From: Foliimonas ilicis
GTDB lineage: Bacteria; Pseudomonadota; Alphaproteobacteria; Rhizobiales; Rhizobiaceae
Length of the DNA stretch: 64,000 nt
Direction of reading: 5' to 3'
Assembly: GCF_039939195.1 (NCBI RefSeq)
Contig: NZ_JBDUUH010000001.1
Coordinates: 806,001-870,000 of the forward strand
This document shows positions 23,974-31,262 of the stretch, piece by piece. How positions within the stretch are numbered: the first letter of the stretch is position 1; each line of letters begins with the position of its first letter. Both the position numbers and the translations under genes were made by a program. Under the pieces are notes generated by a model. The model had not been told where the DNA came from. It made no database searches and saw nothing but the letters and a program-made list of their open reading frames with translations.

Positions 23974-24858
23974 CTAGAACGATTTCGGCGTCTTGTTCCT
24001 GCCCGTCGCAAGCCACACACCGGCCGTTGCAATCGCCATACCCAGTATCTGGATCGGCGAGAGCGTTTCGTTGAAAAGTGCCCAGGCCATCACCGCTGTT
24101 ACCGACGGCACGAGGTAGAAAAGCGACGAGACTTTCGCCATTTCACCTTCGCGGATCATCACCATCAGCAGGAATATCGCGCCGATGGAAAGCACCAGAA
24201 CGAGCCATGCGAGGGCGAAGAACAGTTCTCCGTTGAAGGTGATCTGCTGCGTTTCGAACAGGGCTGAGGCAATGATCATCAAGACGCTGGCGCCCGCATA
24301 TTGCCAAAGCGCCCCGTTGAGAAGGCTTCCGCCACCGGCATAGCGCTTTTGCCAGATCGTGCCGGCGCTCATGCCGAGCACGGCAAGGAAAGACGCGGCA
24401 ACCGTTGCGGCAGTGATGCCGCTGGAGACGTCTCCAAGTTTTGGTGAAAGCACGATCACGACACCGATGAAGCCGATTGCCAGCCCGATCCAGTGCTTGG
24501 GCAAGACTTTTTCGCCAAGCAGTCTTCCAGCGAGGATTGCGGTGAACAGTGGCTGGATGCCTGCGACCAGCGCCGACATGCCGGCGGGCAACCCATGATG
24601 GATCGCCCAGAAGGCGCTGCCGAGATAGACGCCGTGCATCAAGGCGCCGGCGATGGCCGCGTGCATGGCTTGCTGAAGCGTCGCGCGCTGTTCGCGCAGT
24701 ATCAGCACGAGCAGCAGAAGCAGCAGGAACGCGATGATGAAGCGCAGGCCCAGAAAGGTGAACGGCTCGGCCCATGGCATCGCATAGCCCGCGCCGATGA
24801 AACCTGTGGCCCATAATAGAACGAAAGTCGGCGGTATGAGCCGTTTGAAAGAGATCAT
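23974..24858 (-). CDS. EamA/DMT-family metabolite exporter
   Basis: A 294-residue transporter with ten membrane segments in two EamA repeats, as in RhaT/YdcZ-type drug/metabolite transporters. The first repeat contains LRFIIAFLLLLLL, the second GAIFLLMVMIREGEMAKVSSL and the ending EIL-type segment ETLSPIQILGMAIATAGVW. Substrate unknown. It converges with the yihY-like gene. A second EamA gene lies at 56206 but is not an obvious close copy. Confidence 0.87.
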   Translation of the reverse strand: MISFKRLIPPTFVLLWATGFIGAGYAMPWAEPFTFLGLRFIIAFLLLLLLVLILREQRATLQQAMHAAIAGALMHGVYLGSAFWAIHHGLPAGMSALVAGIQPLFTAILAGRLLGEKVLPKHWIGLAIGFIGVVIVLSPKLGDVSSGITAATVAASFLAVLGMSAGTIWQKRYAGGGSLLNGALWQYAGASVLMIIASALFETQQITFNGELFFALAWLVLVLSIGAIFLLMVMIREGEMAKVSSLFYLVPSVTAVMAWALFNETLSPIQILGMAIATAGVWLATGRNKTPKSF

Positions 24859-24940
24859 GTCGGCTGCTTAGTGCAGTTGGCCGAAGCAGGCAAAGGCAAA
24901 GCATTGATCCATGATTGAGTTTCTCTGATCGAGCGGCACT

Positions 24941-25816
24941 CTAAAGGCCAACGATCTGCCTGATCTCATCTGCGGTTACACCATTGTCGCGTAGGGTGGA
25001 GATTCCGGTATCGCCGCTGCTTTTCGAAAGCTTTCGCCCATCAGCTCCGAGAATAAGTTCGTGATGGAAATAGCGCGGCGCGGGCAGGCCCAGCAATTGC
25101 TGGAGAAGCCGCTGCACGCCGGTTGCGAGGAACAGGTCGCGGCCACGCACGACATGGGTGATGTCCTGCAGGGCGTCATCGACGACCACGGATAGGTGGT
25201 AACTCGTCGGTATGTCACGCCGTGCGATGATGACGTCGCCCCAGCTTTCCGGTCTGGCTGCGACCGAATTTTCAACGCTCAAGGTCTGATCTGCAAACTC
25301 GGTCCAGTGCAGATCGCGCCCGATGCGTTTCAACGCAGCATCCATATCGAGACGCCATGCGAAAGGTTCGCCGTCTTCGATCCGCCGGTTTCTTTCTACT
25401 GACGAAAGCGTCTTGTCCGCGCCGGGGTAAAGCGGCGCGCCGTCGGGGTCGCTCGGCCAGTTTCTGCCGCGGCGCTCCGTATCCGAAATGAAGGCGCGGA
25501 TTTCCCCGCGGCTCATGAATGACGGGTAGACCAGTTCGTCTCGCGCAAGGCGCTGCAATGCCGCCTCATATTCGCGAAAATGATCGGATTGGCGCCGGAC
25601 AGGTTCTTCCCATGACAGGCCGAGCCATTTCAGATCATCGTAGATCGCGGCTTCAAATTCCGGCGTGCAACGCGTGATGTCGATGTCTTCGATGCGCAGC
25701 AGAAGCCGCCCCGCGGAGGCATCGGCCAGCTTCGCATTGAGCAGCGCGGAATAGGCGTGGCCCAGGTGCAACGCGCCGTTGGGGCTCGGCGCAAAACGAA
25801 AGACGGGGCTTTTCAT
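24941..25816 (-). CDS. gluQ: Glutamyl-Q tRNA(Asp) synthetase
   Basis: GluQRS attaches glutamate to queuosine-34 of tRNA-Asp. The 291-residue protein is a truncated GluRS: RFAPSPNGALHLGHAYS with the HIGH-type motif, the glutamate-site region, and KLSKSSGDTGI as the KMSKS-type motif, with no anticodon-binding domain after it. ATG 25816 fits the family N-terminus (MKSPVFRFAPSPNG). It is divergent from the glycosylase gene with 70 bases between starts. Confidence 0.9.
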   Translation of the reverse strand: MKSPVFRFAPSPNGALHLGHAYSALLNAKLADASAGRLLLRIEDIDITRCTPEFEAAIYDDLKWLGLSWEEPVRRQSDHFREYEAALQRLARDELVYPSFMSRGEIRAFISDTERRGRNWPSDPDGAPLYPGADKTLSSVERNRRIEDGEPFAWRLDMDAALKRIGRDLHWTEFADQTLSVENSVAARPESWGDVIIARRDIPTSYHLSVVVDDALQDITHVVRGRDLFLATGVQRLLQQLLGLPAPRYFHHELILGADGRKLSKSSGDTGISTLRDNGVTADEIRQIVGL

Positions 25817-25886
25817 TGGTGTCAAAACCGGATTGTGCGTCTCATCGATCGATTGCTACTTTGCAGTGAAAGGCGGAACAAGACCA

Positions 25887-26555
25887 ATGCAGCGCATTTC
25901 CACGCTTGATGACATATCCGCAGGCCTCGAAGAGCTTTGCCGCATCGATGCCCGGCTGGACAAGGTCCGCATGATGGCGGGCGATGTGCCTTTGCGTCTG
26001 GCTGAACCTGGCTTCATGAGCATCGCCTCGATCATCGTTTCGCAACAAGTGTCGCGCGCCAGTGCGGATGCGATTTTCGGCAGGCTGGTAAGATTGCTCG
26101 ACCCGCTGACGCCGCAAGCGGTTTTGAATGCCGGTGGAGATGTGTTCCGCGAGGCCGGTCTTTCGCGTCCGAAACAGCGGACATTGCTGGCGGTCGCGGC
26201 TGCGGTGAATGACGGCCTTGACCTCAACCACCTTTGCGAACTGCCCGCCGAGGAGGCGATGGCGCAACTCACCGCCGTCTCGGGCATCGGTCGCTGGACG
26301 GCGGAAGTCTATCTGCTTTTCTCCGCCGGGCACCCCGACATTTTTCCGGCAAAGGATGTCGCGCTGCAAAGCGCTGTCGGCCACGCATTGGGCATTTCAC
26401 CGCGTCCGAATGAGAAGGAACTGATCGGTCTGGCCGAATCATGGTCGCCCTTCAGAGGCGTCGCTTCGCGTCTTTTCTGGGCCTATTATCGCGAGATGCG
26501 GGGTCGCGAGGGGGCACCACCTGTGCAAACCGCTAAAAAAGCCGCAAAATCATGA
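25887..26555 (+). CDS. DNA-3-methyladenine glycosylase, AlkA type
   Basis: A 222-residue helix-hairpin-helix glycosylase that should excise alkylated purines. The HhH motif reads LTAVSGIGRWTAEVYLLFS and is followed by the catalytic Asp in IFPAKDVAL. No Fe-S cysteine cluster is present and the N-terminal AlkA extension is missing, as in short AlkA/MAG enzymes. ATG 25887 is selected; the longer frame start reads into the gluQ gene. About 4 kb from the ada operon but separately transcribed. Confidence 0.87.
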   Translation: MQRISTLDDISAGLEELCRIDARLDKVRMMAGDVPLRLAEPGFMSIASIIVSQQVSRASADAIFGRLVRLLDPLTPQAVLNAGGDVFREAGLSRPKQRTLLAVAAAVNDGLDLNHLCELPAEEAMAQLTAVSGIGRWTAEVYLLFSAGHPDIFPAKDVALQSAVGHALGISPRPNEKELIGLAESWSPFRGVASRLFWAYYREMRGREGAPPVQTAKKAAKS

Positions 26556-26610
26556 TGTTTTGCTGTGTGATGTGCCGCTGAAATCGCTTCACATCCCTGT
26601 CATGTCGGGC

Positions 26611-26640
26611 TTACAGTATCCGAACCGATCGGTTTTATAC
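26611..26640 (+). promoter_or_regulatory. Promoter with internal palindrome before the HNH gene
   Basis: TTACAG (26611) and TTATAC (26635) form a plausible -35/-10 pair 18 bases apart. Between them lies the perfect 12-base palindrome AACCGATCGGTT (26623-26634), placed where a repressor would block RNA polymerase. The pair is imperfect and no binding protein is known. Confidence 0.4.
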
Positions 26641-26641
26641 C

Positions 26642-26652
26642 AAGGAGGTGAT
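26642..26652 (+). promoter_or_regulatory. Ideal ribosome binding site deciding a GTG start
   Basis: AAGGAGGTGAT is fully complementary to the 16S rRNA 3' end and sits nine bases (from AGGAGG) before GTG 26658. It fixes the HNH gene's non-ATG start and implies efficient initiation. Confidence 0.85.
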
Positions 26653-26657
26653 TTGAA

Positions 26658-27215
26658 GTGACGGTTGCCGTGTCTCCGGATGGGCTTCCAGCGCTGGTGC
26701 TGAATGCGGACTACCGCCCGCTCAGCTATTACCCCCTTTCGCTGTGGTCTTGGCAGGATGCAATCAAGGCGGTTTTTCTCGACCGCGTGAACATCGTTGC
26801 CGAATATGAGCATGCAGTGTCTTCGCCGACATTTTCGATGAAGCTTCCGAGCGTCGTCAGCCTGAAGAGCTATGTGAAGCCGTCGCGCTTTCCAGCCTTC
26901 ACCCGCTTCAATGTTTTCCTTCGCGATCGTTTCCAGTGCCAATATTGCGGCACGCACGAAGATCTGACCTTCGACCATGTCACGCCGCGCCGCTGCGGCG
27001 GTGCGACGACATGGGAAAACGTGGTCGCGGCCTGCTCCCCCTGCAATCTGCGCAAGGGCGGGCTTATGCCGGTCCATGCCAAGATGTGGCCGCAGCAGAA
27101 ACCCTATCGGCCAACCGTGCAGGATCTGCACAATAATGGCCGCCTGTTTCCGCCCAACTATCTGCATGAAAGCTGGATGGATTATCTTTATTGGGATGTC
27201 GAACTGGAGCCGTAA
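26658..27215 (+). CDS. HNH endonuclease-domain protein
   Basis: A 185-residue protein with an HNH domain in its C-terminal half: CQYCG and CSPCN provide two Zn-binding pairs and FDHVTPRRCGGATTWENVV supplies the His and Asn of the fold. The N-terminal 80 residues, beginning TVAVSPDGLPALVLNADYRP, are conserved in the family. Such chromosomal HNH proteins are common in alphaproteobacteria and are not restriction enzymes by context; the role is unknown. Starts at GTG behind an ideal Shine-Dalgarno. Confidence 0.85.
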   Translation: MTVAVSPDGLPALVLNADYRPLSYYPLSLWSWQDAIKAVFLDRVNIVAEYEHAVSSPTFSMKLPSVVSLKSYVKPSRFPAFTRFNVFLRDRFQCQYCGTHEDLTFDHVTPRRCGGATTWENVVAACSPCNLRKGGLMPVHAKMWPQQKPYRPTVQDLHNNGRLFPPNYLHESWMDYLYWDVELEP

Positions 27216-27240
27216 ACCGGGTTCAGATCAGGACCGCGCT

Positions 27241-27759
27241 TTACTTCGCCTTTGCGAAGGCTCCGCGCAGCGCAATCGCGCCAAGCACAAGGCTGGCCAG
27301 CGCATTCCAGCCCGCGAAGGACAGTCCAAGCACACGCAGCGATGCATGATCGCAGGATGGCGGGATCACCGTGTTGATCGAATCCAGAATGCCGCCGCCG
27401 CTGCCTGCGGAAGGGGCCGCGACCGCACCGCAATCGGCAGGGCCTGCCCACCATCCCCATTCGACGCCGGCATGTTTTGCGCCCAGATAGAGGCTGAAAG
27501 CCATGATGGCGGCGCCGATGAGAAGCAGGCCGCGCGTGAGCCAGGAAGGCCAATGCAGCGTCGATGAGAGCGCGGCAAAAGCCATGAGCGGCACGCCTAC
27601 ATAATAAGGCATGCGCTGCTCAAGGCAGAGCTTGCAGGGGATGTAGCCGCCAATATGCTCGAAACCCAATGCCGTCCCGACCGTGATCGCCATCGCCAGG
27701 GTGAGGAAAATCGCCGTCATTTTTTGCGTGGTGCCGGCAGGCGAGGTGATCGCGGTCAT
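27241..27759 (-). CDS. dsbB: Disulfide bond formation protein DsbB
   Basis: DsbB reoxidises periplasmic DsbA and gives electrons to quinone. The 172-residue protein has four membrane segments, the first periplasmic pair as CKLCLEQ near residue 38, and the second loop with GPADCGAV and PPSCDHAS. The quinone-site Arg in CLEQR is present. It lies 22 bases downstream of the DedA/YqaA-like gene on the same strand and converges on the HNH gene. Confidence 0.87.
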   Translation of the reverse strand: MTAITSPAGTTQKMTAIFLTLAMAITVGTALGFEHIGGYIPCKLCLEQRMPYYVGVPLMAFAALSSTLHWPSWLTRGLLLIGAAIMAFSLYLGAKHAGVEWGWWAGPADCGAVAAPSAGSGGGILDSINTVIPPSCDHASLRVLGLSFAGWNALASLVLGAIALRGAFAKAK

Positions 27760-27781
27760 TGTGTGCGTCCGAGCTGACTTG

Positions 27782-28369
27782 CTAATGCAGATAAGTGATC
27801 AGGAAATAAAGCAATATAAGGACGGCGGCACCCCCTGCTGCAAGCATGCCGAGGCGCTTTTCGATGAACTCGCGGATCGGTTCGCCATATTTGCGCAGCA
27901 GCCAGGCGAGGAAGAGGAAACGTGCACCGCGCGCCAGAATGGCCGAGATGATGAAGATGCCGAGATTGACGTGCATCACGCCTGCCAGAATGGTCACAAC
28001 CTTGATCGGCGGCAGATGCGAAAGGCCGGATGTGACCAGCATGAGGATGATGAAGCCCATGCCCGACGATGTGCGCAATTCCTCGAAGGCTTCGAACTTG
28101 CCGTAGAATTCCAGAACAGGCTTGGCGATGGTTTCATAGGCGTAATAGCCGAGAAAATATCCGGCTATGCCGCCGAGTACCGATGCGACGGTTGCGATGA
28201 GGGCGTAGCGATATACTTTGTCGGGGCGCGAAAGCGCCATCGGCAGATAAAGCACGTCTGCCGGGACCAGAAATACCGAGCTTTCGACAAAAGCGATGAA
28301 GGCCAGCCACCATTCGGCGGATTTTCGCGCGGCGAGCGACAGCGTCCAATCGTAAAGTCTGCGAAGCAT
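27782..28369 (-). CDS. YqaA/DedA-family membrane protein
   Basis: A 195-residue inner-membrane protein beginning MLRRLYDWTLSLAARKSAEWW, with SSVFLVPADVLYLPMAL and GGIAGYFLGYYAYE typical of the SNARE-associated/YqaA branch of DedA proteins, some of which flip phospholipids or polyprenyl phosphate. ATG 28369 is preceded by AAGGAG; the open frame upstream runs antisense through the tRNA gene and is rejected. Probably cotranscribed with dsbB. Confidence 0.85.
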   Translation of the reverse strand: MLRRLYDWTLSLAARKSAEWWLAFIAFVESSVFLVPADVLYLPMALSRPDKVYRYALIATVASVLGGIAGYFLGYYAYETIAKPVLEFYGKFEAFEELRTSSGMGFIILMLVTSGLSHLPPIKVVTILAGVMHVNLGIFIISAILARGARFLFLAWLLRKYGEPIREFIEKRLGMLAAGGAAVLILLYFLITYLH

Positions 28370-28539
28370 TCGGTCTCCTTTAAGTATGTCGCCCGAAAGC
28401 GGGAACCGGCTTCGGGATAGTGACATGCGTAAGAACAAAGACATAAAGCGCGGTGCGCTTTGAACTGGCGGGTCTTCGTAGATAGATTTCTTGCAGTGCA
28501 CAATGGCTGGCGCTTCACGAATCGTTGCCATCATGACAG

Positions 28540-28566
28540 TTGACGACGCAGGCTGGAGCGTATAGT
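28540..28566 (+). promoter_or_regulatory. Likely promoter of tRNA-Leu
   Basis: TTGACG at 28540-28545 and TATAGT at 28561-28566 resemble -35 and -10 boxes, though the 15-base spacer is short. The predicted start lies about 55 bases before the tRNA. A C-rich/G-rich hairpin follows the -10 box. Confidence 0.45.
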
Positions 28567-28626
28567 GCCCGGAAATCCCCTCCATCAGGGGGGCAATCGC
28601 TGCGCAAAATTTTTGCGAAGCGACGT

Positions 28627-28711
28627 GCGGGTGTGGTGGAACTGGTAGACGCGCCGGACTCAAAATCCGGTTCCGCAAGGAGTGTCGGTTCGATTCCGAC
28701 CACCCGCACCA
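28627..28711 (+). tRNA. tRNA-Leu (anticodon CAA)
   Basis: The acceptor stem GCGGGTG pairs with CACCCGC, the anticodon stem CCGGA/TCCGG encloses loop CTCAAAA giving anticodon CAA for codon UUG, a long class II variable arm follows, and the T-arm is GTCGG-TTCGATT-CCGAC. The CCA end is encoded (28709-28711). A short T-run follows. The 3' end is intact and no integrase lies nearby, so the gene is not used as an integration site here. Confidence 0.96.
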
Positions 28712-28760
28712 CTTTTTATATCTCACGCCAGTTCGCTGTGCTCACGGCTCCGATGGGGCG

Positions 28761-28791
28761 GCCTGACCGGCCGACGGGCGGTCGCCCTTTT
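28761..28791 (+). terminator. Possible terminator after tRNA-Leu
   Basis: GC-rich inverted repeats (GGCC..GGCC, then GGGC-GGTC-GCCC) run directly into TTTT. It sits between the tRNA and the convergent L,D-transpeptidase gene. The stems are short, so confidence is limited. Confidence 0.35.
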
Positions 28792-28812
28792 AAAGCCGTC
28801 GCGGTTTAATAG

Positions 28813-29430
28813 TTACGCCTGAAGCACGACCACCTGTGTTCCGGGCTCGACTCGCTGGTAGAGGTCGATGACGTCATGATTGAGCATGCGAATGCAGCCG
28901 CTCGACATTGCGTGGCCGATCGATTGTGGCTGGTTGGTGCCGTGGATGCGGAACATGGTGTCGCGACCACCGCGATAGAGGTAAAGCGCGCGAGCACCCA
29001 GCGGATTGTTCGGTCCACCTTGCAATCCGCCCGCATAGCGAAGATTTCGGTCCGGATCGCGCCGGATCATGTTGTCGGTCGGCGTCCATGTCGGCCATTC
29101 GGCCTTGCGGCCGACAGTGGCGCCGCCGCGAAGCGCCAAACCGGCCTTGCCGACGCCCACCCCGTAACGGATCGCACGGCCATTGCCGAGGACGTAGTAG
29201 AGATAACGGTTCGGCGTATCGACGACGACCGTATTTGCCCGGTGTGGGCTTTCATATGCGACTTCCCGGCGCCGAAGCTCTGGCTTGATGCGGTCGAGCG
29301 GCATTGCGGCCAGTGGAAAGCGTTCTTCGGGAATGGCGGCATACATCAGCGCCGGAGGCGGTGAGCCCGTGGAGCACCCCGCAAGTGTGAGTGAGAAACC
29401 GACCAGAAAAGTCCGCCTCGTAACCGTCAT
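28813..29430 (-). CDS. L,D-transpeptidase lipoprotein (YkuD domain)
   Basis: The 205-residue precursor starts MTVTRRTFLVGFSLTLAGCS: a twin-arginine RR-x-F-L motif followed by a lipobox LAGC, so a Tat-exported lipoprotein is likely. The YkuD domain contains the active-site region HGTNQP...SSGCIRMLNHD with catalytic Cys. Such enzymes make 3-3 peptidoglycan cross-links or anchor outer-membrane proteins to peptidoglycan. Alphaproteobacteria have many paralogues. A near-match to a CtrA box lies 54 bases upstream. Confidence 0.88.
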   Translation of the reverse strand: MTVTRRTFLVGFSLTLAGCSTGSPPPALMYAAIPEERFPLAAMPLDRIKPELRRREVAYESPHRANTVVVDTPNRYLYYVLGNGRAIRYGVGVGKAGLALRGGATVGRKAEWPTWTPTDNMIRRDPDRNLRYAGGLQGGPNNPLGARALYLYRGGRDTMFRIHGTNQPQSIGHAMSSGCIRMLNHDVIDLYQRVEPGTQVVVLQA

Positions 29431-29525
29431 TCGCCCGCCCTCGTCAAATGTGATGTCGAGTTATGGAATTAGGGCAATTATGGTTAATAATGGGTTGACG
29501 ATATCCTAAGCGGTTGTTCGTATTG

Positions 29526-29930
29526 CTATTTCGAGAATGCGTTTGCGATCAGAAAGCCGACCGTTGCAGACGCACCGGTGAGAATCGTTCCCCAGCCGAT
29601 GTCGACGACAGACAGCATCGTCGACCAGTTCTTCATCACGGCTTGGTTGGTCAGATCGTAGGTGGCGTAGGCAAAGAAGCCGAACAGCGCGCCGTAGGTC
29701 AGCGCCGTCGTCCAGCGTCCATCGTTCAGCGCAGGGGTGATCGCGAAGATCATGACGCCGACGAGATAGATGAAATAGAAAGCTGCGGCTGGCGCTATCC
29801 TGAACCCTTCGAGCGCGGACTCAGCCATGATCGGCTTGTAGAAGGACGGACCCATCCGCGAGAGCCAGAGAGCATCGAGCACCAGAAATGCGAGGCCGGT
29901 CGCGATATAGGCAATCAGGTAGGTTTTCAT
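29526..29930 (-). CDS. DUF2177 membrane protein
   Basis: A 134-residue four-helix membrane protein beginning MKTYLIAYIATGLAFLVLDA, with WLSRMGPSFYKPIM and the helix GALFGFFAYATYDLTNQAV characteristic of DUF2177. The function is unknown. ATG 29930 starts the family-conserved part; the frame extends upstream into the ogt end without support. It lies 59 bases after ogt on the same strand and could be the last gene of the ada unit, but the gap makes that uncertain. Confidence 0.82.
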   Translation of the reverse strand: MKTYLIAYIATGLAFLVLDALWLSRMGPSFYKPIMAESALEGFRIAPAAAFYFIYLVGVMIFAITPALNDGRWTTALTYGALFGFFAYATYDLTNQAVMKNWSTMLSVVDIGWGTILTGASATVGFLIANAFSK

Positions 29931-29989
29931 CGGCCGGCTCCGTTGGCGTGTTTTTCTGCCAGCAGATACGTGGCGCTTTGCAATTCGGA

Positions 29990-30532
29990 TCAGGCGGAGT
30001 GCCCGGAAAAGCGGGCCTCGTGGTCGAGAAGCCAGCGCTTTCGCTCCAACCCGCCGCCATAGCCAGTCAAATGCCCGCTTGCGCCGACGAGGCGGTGGCA
30101 CGGTATGATGATGGAAATCGGATTGGCGCCATTGGCATGACCGACCGCGCGGGGCGATTGCGTCCGCTCGATTCTTTGGGCAAGTGCTGCGTATGTTGTC
30201 GCTTTACCGGCCTGCAGGCGGCGCAGCTCCGCCCATACCGTTTCCTGAAAGGACGTGCCGCCCGCTTTGGTGGGGATGGTGTTAATCGCGGACAATTCAC
30301 CCGCGAAATAGGCGCTCATGGCGTCTCTTGTCTGTGCCGGTCCGTGGCCTGGTAAAAGCGTATAACGAGCGGTGCCCAACCGCCGGTCGAGCATCGTGCG
30401 CAGGCGTAAATCGCGATCCGCAAACTCCCCGGCGCGCAGAATGCCTTCATCGTCCGCGACAATCAGGAAATCCCCAATCGGCGTTGCAAGCGTGTCGACG
30501 GTCAGTCTGAGGATCGCGGCGCTATTTTGCAT
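29990..30532 (-). CDS. ogt: Methylated-DNA-protein-cysteine methyltransferase
   Basis: A 180-residue suicide enzyme that removes O6-alkyl groups from guanine. The methyl-acceptor Cys is C145 in IPCHRLVG, and the following GHLTGYGGGLERKRWLL is the usual C-terminal region. An unstructured-looking N-terminal domain precedes it as in Ogt. Its start overlaps the end of the 2OG-oxygenase gene by 11 bases, making it the third gene of the ada operon. It duplicates the activity of the Ada C-terminal domain. Confidence 0.92.
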   Translation of the reverse strand: MQNSAAILRLTVDTLATPIGDFLIVADDEGILRAGEFADRDLRLRTMLDRRLGTARYTLLPGHGPAQTRDAMSAYFAGELSAINTIPTKAGGTSFQETVWAELRRLQAGKATTYAALAQRIERTQSPRAVGHANGANPISIIIPCHRLVGASGHLTGYGGGLERKRWLLDHEARFSGHSA

Positions 30533-31262
30533 CGTGGAAGATCAGCCCGACCGTATGACGCTGGCCGCTGCGGACACGGCTGACGCCATGGCGCAGATTG
30601 ACCCGGTAGTCGCCGCGCGTTCCGCGAACGGGTCGCTCACGCACGGCGAAAATTACGGCATCGCCCTGCGTCAGCGGAACGACTTCGGCGCGGCTCTGCA
30701 TGCGTGGCCGCTGTTCGGTCAGCACGAATTCGCCGCCGCTGAAATCCGCGTCCGGTTTTGAAAGCAGGATTGCCACCTGAAGCGGAAATGCCAGATCGCC
30801 GTAAATATCCTGATGCAGGCAGTTGAAGTCGCCCGAACCATATTGCAGCAGAAGCGGTGTCGGGCGCGTCTGTCCTGCATCGTGGCATAGTTTCAGATAG
30901 TCCGAATGCTGCGCAGGATAGCGCTGGTCGATGCCAAGGCGTTCGTGCCATTCGTTTGCGACGATTGCCAGATGCGGATAAAGCGCACCGCGCAGCCCGC
31001 CCAGCAGATCCGGCAGCGGATAGCGAAAATAGCGATATTCACCTTTGCCGAAGCCGTGCCGCGCCATGTGGATATGGCTTCGGAAGTGGTCTTCCTGCGG
31101 ATAGAGCGCGGCAATCGCCTCGCATTCGTCCGGTGAAAGCAGGTCGCTCATCACCGCGCAGCCATAGGCGTTCAGATCGTCGGTGAGTGCCTGCCAGTCG
31201 AACGAACTGACGCGATCCTCGATCGCGTCAGTATTGTCGATTGTCTTTGCCAGCGCACTCAT
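30522..31262 (-). CDS. 2OG-Fe(II) oxygenase, Oxygenase-NA family
   Basis: A 246-residue dioxygenase with the iron ligands H150-x-D152 in LHQDIYGDLAFPLQ and the distal pair H225/R235 in RHGVSRVRSGQRHTVG. The sequence fits the family annotated as oxygenase acting on damaged nucleic acid (Pfam Oxygenase-NA), distinct from AlkB. It overlaps ada by 4 bases (ATGA) and ogt by 11, so it is embedded in an alkylation-repair operon. Oxidative demethylation of DNA or RNA is inferred from family and context; a direct substrate is not known to me. Confidence 0.82.
   Translation of the reverse strand: MSALAKTIDNTDAIEDRVSSFDWQALTDDLNAYGCAVMSDLLSPDECEAIAALYPQEDHFRSHIHMARHGFGKGEYRYFRYPLPDLLGGLRGALYPHLAIVANEWHERLGIDQRYPAQHSDYLKLCHDAGQTRPTPLLLQYGSGDFNCLHQDIYGDLAFPLQVAILLSKPDADFSGGEFVLTEQRPRMQSRAEVVPLTQGDAVIFAVRERPVRGTRGDYRVNLRHGVSRVRSGQRHTVGLIFHDAK

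Noticed and set aside
28627..28711. tRNA-Leu as an integration site for a genomic island
   Set aside because: The tRNA is followed by a T-run and an L,D-transpeptidase gene; no integrase, no repeat of the tRNA 3' end and no change in gene character.
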